Source of the DNA: Methylocystis sp. SC2
GTDB lineage: Bacteria > Pseudomonadota > Alphaproteobacteria > Rhizobiales > Beijerinckiaceae
NCBI RefSeq assembly: GCF_000304315.1
Contig: NC_018485.1
Span: 3,442,501 to 3,506,500, forward strand
Direction of reading: 5' to 3'
DNA: 64,000 bases
Position 1 is the stretch's first letter, and each line of letters opens with the position of its first letter. The position numbers and the translations under genes were made by a program. The notes under the pieces were generated by a model. It worked only from the letters and a program-made list of their open reading frames with translations, made no database searches and was not told where the DNA came from. This document shows, piece by piece, positions 35,891-44,058 of this stretch.

Positions 35891-36106
35891 ATGTCGTCCT
35901 ACCCAATCGCCAAGGCGAAGGAACAATTGTCCCGGCTGATCGACAAGGCCCTGGCGAGCGAGACGGTGAAAATCATCCGCCACAGCAAACCCGTGGTCGA
36001 ACCACGTCCGAGCCAATCCGTACGCAGGATGCACGACAGGAGCCGTGAGATATTATGCGCGCTAATCACAGGCCAGGAGCTGCGCCGGTTCTCGCGATTC
36101 TGTTGA
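35891..36106 (+). pseudogene. Remnant of a second Phd-type antitoxin with an internal deletion
   Basis: From about 35849 the DNA matches 34199 onward at a constant offset of 1651 bases. The N-terminal 41 residues (SSYPIAKAKEQLSRLIDKAL...) are a clear copy of the first antitoxin. Then about 32 residues are missing: PRPS is joined almost directly to VRRMHD, which corresponds to the IRRMRD end of the intact gene. The stop is lost, and the frame runs on into the next gene's start region. No toxin follows, so it is probably inactive, though its DNA-binding half might still bind the operator of the first module. Confidence 0.75.
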
Positions 36107-36606
36107 TCGCGACGAGCGTTGTCGATGCGATCGCCGAAGGCGCGAATGCGCATCAACTTCAATGTGCGACCGCAGCGGTGATCCATGCGTTGCATGATGC
36201 GCCTGCGCGGAAGGACGGCTTGAACCGCTTTATCATCGTGTCGCTGGGGCAGGGCCAGCGATATGTGCAATGCCGGTTTGTTGAACGCGACGCGGGCGCA
36301 CTGTGCGAAGCATCGAGCGGCGCCTATGGTCCGACTGGCGTCAACCGAATGGTCCTGACCGCCAAGCAGCGTCGCGTCTTGTCGAAACTGGGCTTCGTCA
36401 GAAAGGCCGGCAGCAAAAATTATGTGCGCGAATTTTCCATGTCGAGCCGCGCCGATATTGAAGGGCTTGGCTTCTTCATGGTCCAAACTTTGATGGGCGT
36501 ATACGGCTTGGGACAAGCAGAGAAGTTCATCATTCAGTCGTCGCTGGACAGCCGTGCCGCCATTTCGCGCACATGTCCGGGGGCGCTGCAATTTTTTGCA
36601 GACTGA
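36055..36606 (+). CDS. Secreted or membrane-anchored protein, unknown (possible TY-Chap-like fold)
   Basis: The 183-residue protein starts with a hydrophobic segment (residues 9-27) that looks like a signal peptide. The body has the pattern NRFIIVSLGQGQRYVQCRFV then KQRRVLSKLGFVRKAG and NYVREFSM. This is reminiscent of small chaperone-like domains (YbjN/TY-Chap) where a sheet is followed by 'L..LGF'. The resemblance is only by eye. AGGAG lies 13 bases before the ATG. It begins inside the run-through frame of the antitoxin remnant. Confidence 0.55.
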   Translation: MRANHRPGAAPVLAILLIATSVVDAIAEGANAHQLQCATAAVIHALHDAPARKDGLNRFIIVSLGQGQRYVQCRFVERDAGALCEASSGAYGPTGVNRMVLTAKQRRVLSKLGFVRKAGSKNYVREFSMSSRADIEGLGFFMVQTLMGVYGLGQAEKFIIQSSLDSRAAISRTCPGALQFFAD

Positions 36607-36638
36607 CGGCGGGCCGAGATAGACGTCATTTCAGCCGC

Positions 36639-38291
36639 TCACCGCGCGAACTTCTTATATTTCAGCCGGTGGGGAATGACGCTGTCGATTCCGAGGCGCC
36701 GCTTCTTGTCTTCCTCGTAATCGGCGAAATTGCCTTCGAACCATTCGACATGGCTGTCGCCTTCATAGGCGAGAATATGCGTCGCGATGCGGTCGAGGAA
36801 GAAGCGGTCATGCGAGATGATGACGGCGCAGCCGGCGAAATCGACGAGCGCCTCTTCGAGCGCGCGCAGCGTGTCGACGTCGAGATCATTGGTCGGCTCG
36901 TCGAGCAGCAGCACATTGGCCCCGCTCTTGAGCATCTTGGCGAGGTGCACGCGGTTGCGTTCGCCGCCTGAGAGCTGGCCGACCTTCTTTTGCTGATCGG
37001 CGCCCTTGAAATTGAAGGCCGAGCAATAGGCGCGGCTGTTGATCTCGCGCTTGCCCAGATAGATCACCTCATTGCCGTCCGAGATTTCCTCCCAGACGGT
37101 CTTATTGGCGTGCAGCGCGTCACGCGACTGGTCGACATAGCCGAGCTGCACGCTGTCGCCGATCTCGATCGTCCCGTTGTCGGGCTTCTCCTGTCCGGTG
37201 ATCATGCGAAACAGCGTCGTCTTGCCGGCGCCGTTCGGCCCGATCACGCCGACGATGCCGCCGGGCGGCAATTTGAAGGAGAGATCGTCGATCAGGAGCG
37301 TGTCGCCATAGCCTTTCGACAGATGTTCGAACTCGATGACATTGTCGCCGAGCCGCTCGGCCACCGGAATGATGATCTGCGCGGTGGTCGGCGCCTTGTC
37401 GTTCTGCTTGGCGACGAGCTCCTCATAGCGCTGAATGCGGGCCTTGCTTTTCGCCTGCCGCGCCTTCGGCGAAGCGGCGATCCACTCGCTCTCGGCTTCG
37501 AGCGCGCGCTGGCGCGCCTTGTCCTCGGACGATTCCTGAGCCAGTCGCTTCTGCTTCTGCTTCAGCCAGCTGGTGTAATTGCCCTCGTAGGGGATGCCGC
37601 GGCCGCGATCGAGCTCCAATATCCAGCCGGTGACATTGTCCAAGAAATAGCGGTCGTGGGTGACGATCAGGATTGCGCCGGGATATTGGCGCAGATGTCC
37701 TTCGAGCCAGTTGACGGTTTCAGCGTCGAGATGGTTCGTCGGTTCGTCGAGGAGCAGCATTTCCGGCTGTTCGAGCAGCAATTTGCATAGCGCGACGCGA
37801 CGCCGCTCGCCGCCCGAAAGCTTGGTGACGTCTGCGTCGTCCGGCGGACAGCCGAGCGCGTCCATCGCCTGGTCGACCTGGCTGTCCAAGTCCCACAGAC
37901 CTTTGGCCTCGATTTCGTCCTGGAGCTTCGTCATCTCGTCGGCGGTCTCGTCCGAATAATTCATGGCGAGATCGTTGTAACGATCGAGAATGGCCTTCTT
38001 GTCGGCCACGCCGAGCATGACATTGCCGCGCACGTCGAGCGTCGGGTCGAGCTGCGGCTCCTGCGGCAGATAGCCGACCCGCGCGCCCTCGGCGACGAAG
38101 CCCTCGCCGGAATATTCCTTATCGGCGCCCGCCATGATGCGCAGCAGCGTCGATTTGCCGGAGCCGTTGACGCCGAGGACGCCGATCTTCGCGTCGGGAT
38201 AAAAGGAGAGATTGATGTTCTCCAAGACCTTCTTGCCGCCCGGATAGGTCTTGCTGAGGCCCTGCATGTGATAGATGAACTGCCGCGCCAT
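36639..38291 (-). CDS. ettA: Energy-dependent translational throttle protein EttA (ABC-F)
   Basis: EttA binds the ribosomal E site and gates entry into elongation according to the ATP/ADP ratio. The 550-residue cytosolic protein has two ABC domains: Walker [10 protein letters not shown] and GPNGAGKTT, signatures [11 protein letters not shown] and [11 protein letters not shown], and Walker [12 protein letters not shown] and [11 protein letters not shown]. An arm insert and the P-site linker (about 245-310) lie between. There are no membrane helices, as expected for ABC-F. The ATG at 38291 follows GAGG. Confidence 0.95.
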   Translation of the reverse strand: MARQFIYHMQGLSKTYPGGKKVLENINLSFYPDAKIGVLGVNGSGKSTLLRIMAGADKEYSGEGFVAEGARVGYLPQEPQLDPTLDVRGNVMLGVADKKAILDRYNDLAMNYSDETADEMTKLQDEIEAKGLWDLDSQVDQAMDALGCPPDDADVTKLSGGERRRVALCKLLLEQPEMLLLDEPTNHLDAETVNWLEGHLRQYPGAILIVTHDRYFLDNVTGWILELDRGRGIPYEGNYTSWLKQKQKRLAQESSEDKARQRALEAESEWIAASPKARQAKSKARIQRYEELVAKQNDKAPTTAQIIIPVAERLGDNVIEFEHLSKGYGDTLLIDDLSFKLPPGGIVGVIGPNGAGKTTLFRMITGQEKPDNGTIEIGDSVQLGYVDQSRDALHANKTVWEEISDGNEVIYLGKREINSRAYCSAFNFKGADQQKKVGQLSGGERNRVHLAKMLKSGANVLLLDEPTNDLDVDTLRALEEALVDFAGCAVIISHDRFFLDRIATHILAYEGDSHVEWFEGNFADYEEDKKRRLGIDSVIPHRLKYKKFAR

Positions 38292-38373
38292 ATCGCCTCG
38301 CAAAGAGAGATTGCGCTGTCTTTAGTGCATTTTCACTCCGGGAGGGAAGCCGTCTGGCACTTCGGCGAGGCAG

Positions 38374-38406
38374 AAAAATGCCCCCGACGGGCGGTCGGGG
38401 GCATTT
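38374..38406 (-). terminator. Rho-independent terminator
   Basis: On the minus strand a perfect 13-base stem AAATGCCCCCGAC/GTCGGGGGCATTT with a five-base loop ends in a T-rich tail (TTTTTC). It lies 20 bases after the stop of the membrane-protein gene at 38426 and before ettA's upstream region, separating the two minus-strand genes. Confidence 0.85.
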
Positions 38407-38425
38407 GTCTCGAAAACGGCTGCGC

Positions 38426-39109
38426 TCAGGGTCGCATAAAGCTCAGAACCGTGGCGCTAAGGGTGCTGCCCGTGAGCACGATCGTGGAGCCGAGCGCGAG
38501 CAGCGCGACCAGGTTCAGGGTCAGATCGGCGGTGTTGCCGGCAAGCGCAAGAATGCCCAGGACGATCGCCGCCAGTCCTGCGAGCGCCTGAATGCCTGCT
38601 GAACCCGACGCCATTTCGCTCGCGAGCATCTCGGCGCCGACATGTTGCGATTGTCCGACCGCGGTCTCCATTTGGGCGGAGGCGCGCCGCAGGACGTAGA
38701 GGCGCCATACCGCGTTGCTGCTCAGCAACAGAGCGGTGCCATAGCCGATCGCGGCGACCGGAGTCAGGACTGCCGCACTGATTCCAAGGAGCGACAAAAC
38801 GCCGAGCACGATGCCGGCCGCGCCAACGAGAAAGACGAGCGCGAGGCTATTGCCGCCCATCTGCTCGACGGAAGAGGTTCGAACGCCGCCGGGAAACACG
38901 ACTTGCGTATATTCCGACAGCATCGCTCCGCCCTGAATTAACAGCGCGACGCCAAACACGATCGTCGCGATCGCGACCATCATGGGGGGCGCAATTCCAA
39001 CCAAACCGCAAATCACAAGGACGATGGTGGCGACGCCGCCTATGGCGTCAATGAGGCCGCCATAGGCGACCGCATTTTCATGCGATGCGATATCTCGGGT
39101 AATGGACAT
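38426..39109 (-). CDS. Multi-pass inner membrane protein of unknown function
   Basis: This 227-residue protein has about six membrane helices in three pairs ([15 protein letters not shown] / [33 protein letters not shown] / [31 protein letters not shown] / [17 protein letters not shown]). The pairs look like an internal three-fold repeat, each with an I/V-V-L-G-I/V-L pattern, which suggests duplication of a two-helix unit. No family was recognised. The ATG at 39109 follows GGAG; transcription ends at the strong terminator downstream. Confidence 0.75.
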   Translation of the reverse strand: MSITRDIASHENAVAYGGLIDAIGGVATIVLVICGLVGIAPPMMVAIATIVFGVALLIQGGAMLSEYTQVVFPGGVRTSSVEQMGGNSLALVFLVGAAGIVLGVLSLLGISAAVLTPVAAIGYGTALLLSSNAVWRLYVLRRASAQMETAVGQSQHVGAEMLASEMASGSAGIQALAGLAAIVLGILALAGNTADLTLNLVALLALGSTIVLTGSTLSATVLSFMRP

Positions 39110-39249
39110 GTGGGACACTCCAGCCGCTAGCCCCCGGTCCGATAGCTAGCGGCGCTTATGCAATGGGCAAGCCTAGCATTTCGGCGGCGGATTGCCTTTT
39201 GGCGTCCGCGCGCTCTAGAAGCGGAAACGAAGCAACCGGGCGAGCGTTA

Positions 39250-40542
39250 ATGAATGTTCTTTTGATCGGATCGGGCGGTCGCGAGCATGCGATCTGCAAC
39301 GCACTAAAGAAAAGCCCGCTGCTGACGCGTCTCTATATCGCGCCAGGCAATCCGGGGACGGGTCGTGTGGGAGATAACGTCGAACTCGACGCCGCCAACC
39401 ACCCCGCCGTGATCGATTTTTGTCGGGAGGCGGGAATTGCGCTCGTCATTGTCGGGCCGGAGCAGCCGCTGATCGGCGGTCTCGTCGACGAGCTGGAAAA
39501 GCAGGGGATCCTCGCCTTCGGGCCGACTCAGGCGGCGGCTCAGCTGGAAGGCTCCAAGGGTTTTACAAAGGATTTGTGTCGCGACTACGGAATCCCAACC
39601 GCGCGCTATGCGCGGTTTGCCGCGCTTGAGCCGGCGCTGACCTATCTGCGGGAACATGGCGCGCCGATCGTCGTCAAGGCCGATGGTCTCGCCGCCGGCA
39701 AGGGCGTCGTCGTGGCGCAGACGCTGGCGGAAGCGGAGCGCGCCGCGCAGGCGATGTTCGCCGGCGCCTTTGGCCTCTCCGGCGCCGAGGTCGTCATCGA
39801 AGAGTATCTCGAAGGCGAAGAGGCGTCGTTCTTTGCAATCTGCGACGGCGTTCGCGCGTTGCCTTTCGCGACGGCGCAGGATCATAAGCGGGTCGGCGAG
39901 GGCGACGCCGGGCCGAACACGGGCGGCATGGGCGCCTATTCGCCGGCTTCAGTGATGACGCCAGAAATAGAAGCGCGCGTGATGGCCGAGATCATCGCGC
40001 CGACGATGCGCGCCATGCGCGACAAGGGCGCGCCCTTCAAGGGCGTGCTCTACGCCGGACTCATGCTGACGCAGGAGGGGCCAAAGCTCATCGAATATAA
40101 TTGCCGTTTCGGCGATCCCGAGGCGCAAGTCATTCTGCCCCGTCTCGAGGGCGATCTTCTCGAGCTGATGCTCGACGCCGCGCGGGGCGAATCGCCTCAG
40201 CAGCGGCCGCGGTTTTCGCCGCTGGCGGCGCTGACGGTGGTGCTGGCGGCGAGAAACTATCCGGGAACGCCGATGACGGGCTCGGAAATCCGCAATTTGG
40301 AGCGCGCCGAAGCCGTCGAGGGCGTCACCGTCACCCACGCCGGCACGCGCGAGGAAGGCGGCCGGCTGCTTGCCGCGGGCGGGCGCGTGCTGAATGTCAC
40401 CGCGATGGCCGAAAGCGTCGCCGAGGCGAAGGCGCGCGCCTATGCGGCGGTCGATCTCATCGATTGGCCGGGCGGCTTTTGCCGCCGCGACATCGGCTGG
40501 CGGGAAGTCGCCCGCGAGGCGAAAAGACGCGGCTCCTCCTGA
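39250..40542 (+). CDS. purD: Phosphoribosylamine-glycine ligase PurD
   Basis: PurD makes glycinamide ribonucleotide from phosphoribosylamine, glycine and ATP in purine synthesis. The 430-residue protein starts [15 protein letters not shown]. It contains the ATP-grasp motifs [35 protein letters not shown] and [17 protein letters not shown], and the [15 protein letters not shown] loop. Length is normal. The ATG at 39250 begins right at the N-terminal beta strand. Confidence 0.96.
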   Translation: MNVLLIGSGGREHAICNALKKSPLLTRLYIAPGNPGTGRVGDNVELDAANHPAVIDFCREAGIALVIVGPEQPLIGGLVDELEKQGILAFGPTQAAAQLEGSKGFTKDLCRDYGIPTARYARFAALEPALTYLREHGAPIVVKADGLAAGKGVVVAQTLAEAERAAQAMFAGAFGLSGAEVVIEEYLEGEEASFFAICDGVRALPFATAQDHKRVGEGDAGPNTGGMGAYSPASVMTPEIEARVMAEIIAPTMRAMRDKGAPFKGVLYAGLMLTQEGPKLIEYNCRFGDPEAQVILPRLEGDLLELMLDAARGESPQQRPRFSPLAALTVVLAARNYPGTPMTGSEIRNLERAEAVEGVTVTHAGTREEGGRLLAAGGRVLNVTAMAESVAEAKARAYAAVDLIDWPGGFCRRDIGWREVAREAKRRGSS

Positions 40543-40659
40543 CGGCGGGCGCTCGCTTCTTCAAGAAGCATTCCGAAATTGGCGCCCTTGCCGGATCGCG
40601 CGGGGTTGATCACTCTCGCAGGCGTCCTTCTCTCGACGGCAAGTTCGGAGGCGAAGCCG

Positions 40660-41466
40660 ATGGCCAGAATCCCGCCCAATCTGACCGGCGTGCGCGAAAC
40701 CATGTTGTGGACGCTGCATAATCGGGCGGGCCAAGCCAAGCTTCCCAACGGGATATTGCGCGATCTCAAGGCTGTCGAAATCTATGAGGCGCTTGAGTAT
40801 GACTATGAGGGCAGCTTTGGAAAAGCCGAGCCTTCCCACGCCTTTCGCGCCGTCTTCTTCGACAACGAGCTTCGCGTCTTTCTCAAGGACCATCCCGACG
40901 GCGTCATCGTCAATCTGGGAGAGGGGCTCGAAACACAGCGGTTTCGCGTCGAGGGCGACGAGGCGCTGTGGCTTTGCGTCGATCTGCCCGACGCCATCGC
41001 CATACGCGAGCGCTTTATAAAGCCGGACGAGCGCCATCGGCATCTCGCCATGAGCGCGCTCGATCGAGGCTGGTTCGACGCCGTGCCCGAACGCCGCGCG
41101 GTTTACATTACCGCGCAGGGACTGCTGATGTATTTCACGCCCGAGGAGGTCAAGCGCCTCATCGGCGACATGGCGGCGCGATTTCCGAAGGCGCGTCTGT
41201 GCTTTGATCACATTCCCCAATGGCTGTCGAAGAAGACGCTGAAAGGCTGGAGGAAAGGACGCAATTACGTCACGCCTGAAATGCCTTGGGGAATCAATCA
41301 CTGCGACATCGAGCCGACCTTGCGCGGATGGGCCGCGGTCGAACGCGCCGAGACCTTTCCGTATAGGTTCGAGTGGGGATGGCAGGGGCGGGTCTTCAAC
41401 GGCCTGATGAGCGTCGCATGGCTCCGCAATCGCAGTCCCGGCATGACATGCGTGCGTTTTGCGTGA
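40660..41466 (+). CDS. Leucine carboxyl methyltransferase-type (TcmP/PPM family) O-methyltransferase
   Basis: The 268-residue protein has the LCM/PPM family pattern: ETMLWTLHNRAGQAKLP near the start, GVIVNLGEGLETQRFR as the SAM-binding region, and ITAQGLLMYFTPEEVKRLI. It resembles TcmP-like carboxyl O-methyltransferases of polyketide pathways, though no secondary metabolite genes are nearby. GGAGG lies eight bases before the ATG. An upstream in-frame ATG at 40579 is less likely. The substrate cannot be read from the sequence. Confidence 0.85.
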   Translation: MARIPPNLTGVRETMLWTLHNRAGQAKLPNGILRDLKAVEIYEALEYDYEGSFGKAEPSHAFRAVFFDNELRVFLKDHPDGVIVNLGEGLETQRFRVEGDEALWLCVDLPDAIAIRERFIKPDERHRHLAMSALDRGWFDAVPERRAVYITAQGLLMYFTPEEVKRLIGDMAARFPKARLCFDHIPQWLSKKTLKGWRKGRNYVTPEMPWGINHCDIEPTLRGWAAVERAETFPYRFEWGWQGRVFNGLMSVAWLRNRSPGMTCVRFA

Positions 41467-41472
41467 GGCTTC

Positions 41473-41590
41473 GTCATTCCCGGCAGGCCGGAGGCCTGAC
41501 CGGGAATCCAGAGCAAATCCAATGACTCAAATTGTGACTCTGGATTCCCGATCGCGCGCGTTGCGCGCGTCGGGAATGATAACGTCGATA
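41473..41590. repeat. Paired-hairpin intergenic element, copy 1
   Basis: Two hairpins face each other: 41476-41507 (ATTCCCGG...CCGGGAAT, with an inner AGGCC/GGCCT) and 41544-41587 (ATTCCCGA...TCGGGAAT, with an inner CGCGCGC/GCGCGCG). They are flanked on the inside by CCAGAG and CTCTGG. The same arrangement occurs at 59207-59304, showing a dispersed element of the GTCATTCCCGG type. Confidence 0.8.
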
Positions 41591-41602
41591 GGGCAGGCGC
41601 AT

Positions 41603-42211
41603 TTAAATCACATAAATCTTGTCCGGCAGTTCGTCGCCCTGCGCGCCAGGGGGCGCATGTTTCGCCAAGAGTCGCGCGCATTCCCCGATCGCCGAGACAA
41701 AACCGTCCGCCGCTCTCTCGCGCCGTATGTCTTTCAGCAGCAGATCCAGCGCGCCTTGCCATTCGTCATTGCTGATCTTTGCGGCGATGGCCTCGTCGGC
41801 GACGATGCGCGCGTAACGCTCCGCGAAAGAGACGAATATGAGCACGCCGGTGCGCGCCTTGGTCGCCGAAACGCCGCGCGAGAAAAACTGCTCAATCGCC
41901 TCGCGCGCGGCGCGGGCGCGCTTGACGGCGCGCGGCGTCAGGAAAAAGCGCGCCGGTCCCCATGAAACGACGAGCGTCGCGACGATAAAGATGGCGATCT
42001 GAGCGGCAAAAATCTCACGAGGCGAAAGTTCGGTGAACAGCAGCATGGGCCATGGCGACGCCAGCGCGACAAATGCGCCCCAGAGCGGCGGCACGTAAGC
42101 GTAGTCGGAGGAACGGCGCGCCAGCACGCAGACGATCTCGCCGGAGGTTTTGTCCTCGGCCCGACGAATAGCCTCGGCGATGCGTTCGAAGTCGTCCGCC
42201 GTGAGCCGCAT
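41603..42211 (-). CDS. TPM domain membrane protein (downstream partner)
   Basis: The 202-residue protein has an N-terminal segment DDFERIAEAIRRAEDKTSGEIVCVLA, two central membrane helices (WGAFVALASPWPMLLF and AAQIAIFIVATLVVSW), then a TPM_phosphatase-like domain with TGVLIFVSFAERYARIVAD. It resembles the YgcG-partner proteins found with TPM genes. Its ATG shares one base with the stop of the preceding TPM gene (TGATG), so the two are translationally coupled. Function is unknown; TPM proteins have been linked to envelope or photosystem quality control. Confidence 0.85.
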   Translation of the reverse strand: MRLTADDFERIAEAIRRAEDKTSGEIVCVLARRSSDYAYVPPLWGAFVALASPWPMLLFTELSPREIFAAQIAIFIVATLVVSWGPARFFLTPRAVKRARAAREAIEQFFSRGVSATKARTGVLIFVSFAERYARIVADEAIAAKISNDEWQGALDLLLKDIRRERAADGFVSAIGECARLLAKHAPPGAQGDELPDKIYVI

Positions 42212-42996
42212 CACCAATCCCCCGAAGCGCCGCCGCCGCCGGACGAGCCGCCGCCGCCCGAAAATCCGCCGCCGTCGCCGAAACCGCCTCCCCCTCGCCA
42301 GCCGCCGCTGGAATTATCCCCCCAGAAGCCGCCGCTCGGGGGCAAGATGACGGTCGGCGATCCGCCGCGCCTGTAACCCCGGTCGTAGCGTCGCCGGCCG
42401 CGCGCGCTGCGCGCCATCCAGACCACGATGAATAGAAACAGGGCGAAAAAAATGAGGGGGGAAAGCTCATCGAAGCTCGTGGTTTGCGGCCCCCGCGCGC
42501 GTTTCGTCCATTCGGCGGAATCGCCAGAGAGCACCTCGATGATCCCCTCGACGCCGCGTTCGATCCCCGCGCCGTAGTCTCGCGCCTTGAATCGCGGCGC
42601 CACCGCGCTCGTCAAAATGATCTTCGACAGCGCGTCGGTGAGCGTTCCTTCCAGGCCGTAGCCGACCTCGATGCGCATTTTGCGTTCGTTCGGGGCGACC
42701 AGAAACAGAACGCCATTGTTCTTTTTCGCCTCGCCAAGCTTCCAGGCGCGAAACAGGCCATTGGCGTAGGTTTCGACGTCCAGGCCGTCCAGCGAATTGA
42801 CCGAGGCGACGACGAGCTGAATGCCGGATTTGTCCTCGAGCTCCCTCAGCTTTGCCTCGATCGCGCTCTTCGTCGAGGGCGCGATGATATCAGCTTGATC
42901 GACAACTCGACCGGTCAGCGGCGGATAATTCGCCGCAAAGGCCAGCGAGGCGATGAAAACGAGGAGCGGCGCGAGCCAGCGCGCGGCGCCCCGCAT
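42211..42996 (-). CDS. TPM domain protein, YgcG family, with Gly-rich tail
   Basis: The 261-residue protein has a signal peptide (cleavage after AFA, about 22) and a TPM domain (about 25-155, LTGRVVDQADIIAP, then KNNGVLFLVAPNERKMRIEVGYGLEG). One membrane helix (about 185-203, LIFFALFLFIVVWMA) is followed by an Arg/Gly-rich tail ending GGGGSSGGGGASGDW. The Gly-rich end is typical of YgcG. It starts two bases after the Zur-like gene's stop, forming an operon zur-TPM-TPM. Confidence 0.88.
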   Translation of the reverse strand: MRGAARWLAPLLVFIASLAFAANYPPLTGRVVDQADIIAPSTKSAIEAKLRELEDKSGIQLVVASVNSLDGLDVETYANGLFRAWKLGEAKKNNGVLFLVAPNERKMRIEVGYGLEGTLTDALSKIILTSAVAPRFKARDYGAGIERGVEGIIEVLSGDSAEWTKRARGPQTTSFDELSPLIFFALFLFIVVWMARSARGRRRYDRGYRRGGSPTVILPPSGGFWGDNSSGGWRGGGGFGDGGGFSGGGGSSGGGGASGDW

Positions 42997-42998
42997 CG

Positions 42999-43430
42999 CT
43001 ATTTGCCTTCGCATCGGGCGCAGCGCCCGGCGATTTCGACGACGCGGGTGCGGGCGCTGAAATTGGCCGCCCCGATAAGCGCCGTAAGTTCGCGGGCGAA
43101 GCCTGGCGACGTCGCCTCTTTCACCTCGCCGCATTCCTCGCAAATAATGAAAACGACCGGCTCCTCGGCCTCATGCGCGTGGCCGCAGACGATATAGGCG
43201 TTTTTCGACGCAAGCCGGTGCGCAAGGCCGTTGTCCATAAGATAGCCGAGCGCGCGATAGACGGACACGGGCGCGGGGCGCTTGCCCTCTTCGTCGGCCA
43301 TGAGATCGATCATCTCATAGGCGCCGACCGGCCGGTTCGCTTGCGTGAGAATGTCCAGCGCCCGGCGGCGCGCGGGGGTCAGGCCGGCGACCTTGGGCTG
43401 AGGGGGATTTTTCGTCGAACGGCTGCTCAT
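42999..43430 (-). CDS. zur: Fur family regulator, Zur-like
   Basis: The 143-residue protein has a winged-helix N-terminal half (TPARRRALDILTQANRPVGAYE, PVSVYRALGYLMDNGLAHRL). The C-terminal metal domain has the His/Glu-rich YIVCGHAHEAEE and two CxxC pairs, ICEECGE and GRCARCEG, which form the structural zinc site. The sequence fits the zinc-responsive Zur branch more than Fur. It precedes two TPM genes in one operon. No zinc transporter is adjacent, so its targets are elsewhere. Confidence 0.85.
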   Translation of the reverse strand: MSSRSTKNPPQPKVAGLTPARRRALDILTQANRPVGAYEMIDLMADEEGKRPAPVSVYRALGYLMDNGLAHRLASKNAYIVCGHAHEAEEPVVFIICEECGEVKEATSPGFARELTALIGAANFSARTRVVEIAGRCARCEGK

Positions 43431-43469
43431 TGCGCCAATTTAGGGGGCTCCGACGTAAAAAACGAGGCT

Positions 43470-43955
43470 TCAGCGCTTGGCGCAGGCCGCGGCGAATTTC
43501 TTGAATTTCTCCGTCGCGTCGGCGAGGGGCGCCGTGCGCTTCGCCCCGCCGACGGCGATGCCGAGCGTTTCCCCGCCGGCCATCGCCGCGAAGATCGGGT
43601 CTTTCGCCGGCAGGCGCCCTTCGAAGCTCGGCACGCCGGCTTCTTCATTGGGGACGAGCTTGCCGGCGACCTTCGCCGTCTTTTCGCCGACGGAGAGGAT
43701 CGCCGTCGCCTTGTCGCCGGCTTTAAGCTTGTCGCTGGTTTCGGCGATCCAGATTTTGACCAAGCCGCTCCCGGGCGCGCAGGTGAAGCTTCCCAGGCTG
43801 TCGTCGGACTCCGGCACGCCATAGCCAAGATAGATGCTGTCGGCGTTTTTCTCCTCCAGTCCGCCGAGCGTCCAGACGCGCTGGTCGGTCTGCGCGCAGA
43901 GACCCGACAGCCCCAGGAAAGAAAGGACGCCCGCCAGGGCGAATGTTCGCTTCAC
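43470..43955 (-). CDS. Secreted protein of unknown function
   Basis: The 161-residue protein has a signal peptide (VKRTFALAGVLSFLGLSGLCA, cleavage about 21) and a compact mature domain with two cysteines (FTCAPG and AAACAKR). It contains NADSIYLGYGVPESDD and KIWIAETSDKLKAGD. This looks like a small beta-sandwich domain seen in Rhizobiales periplasmic proteins, without a named function. The GTG at 43955 is chosen because AGGAG lies eight bases before it. Confidence 0.75.
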   Translation of the reverse strand: MKRTFALAGVLSFLGLSGLCAQTDQRVWTLGGLEEKNADSIYLGYGVPESDDSLGSFTCAPGSGLVKIWIAETSDKLKAGDKATAILSVGEKTAKVAGKLVPNEEAGVPSFEGRLPAKDPIFAAMAGGETLGIAVGGAKRTAPLADATEKFKKFAAACAKR

Positions 43956-44058
43956 GCCGTTTCTCCTGCGCGGACATGGGCCGAGTCGCGCCGCCTTGCG
44001 CTCGGGCCCGCGGCGCCTATAGTCCGCGCGCAATCGCCCCCGCCGAGCCAGAGCCAAA

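Noticed and set aside
33723..36620. Genomic island with integrase or insertion sequence
   Set aside because: No transposase, integrase, target-site duplication or tRNA attachment site was found; repeats and toxin-antitoxin genes are the only mobile-type signs.
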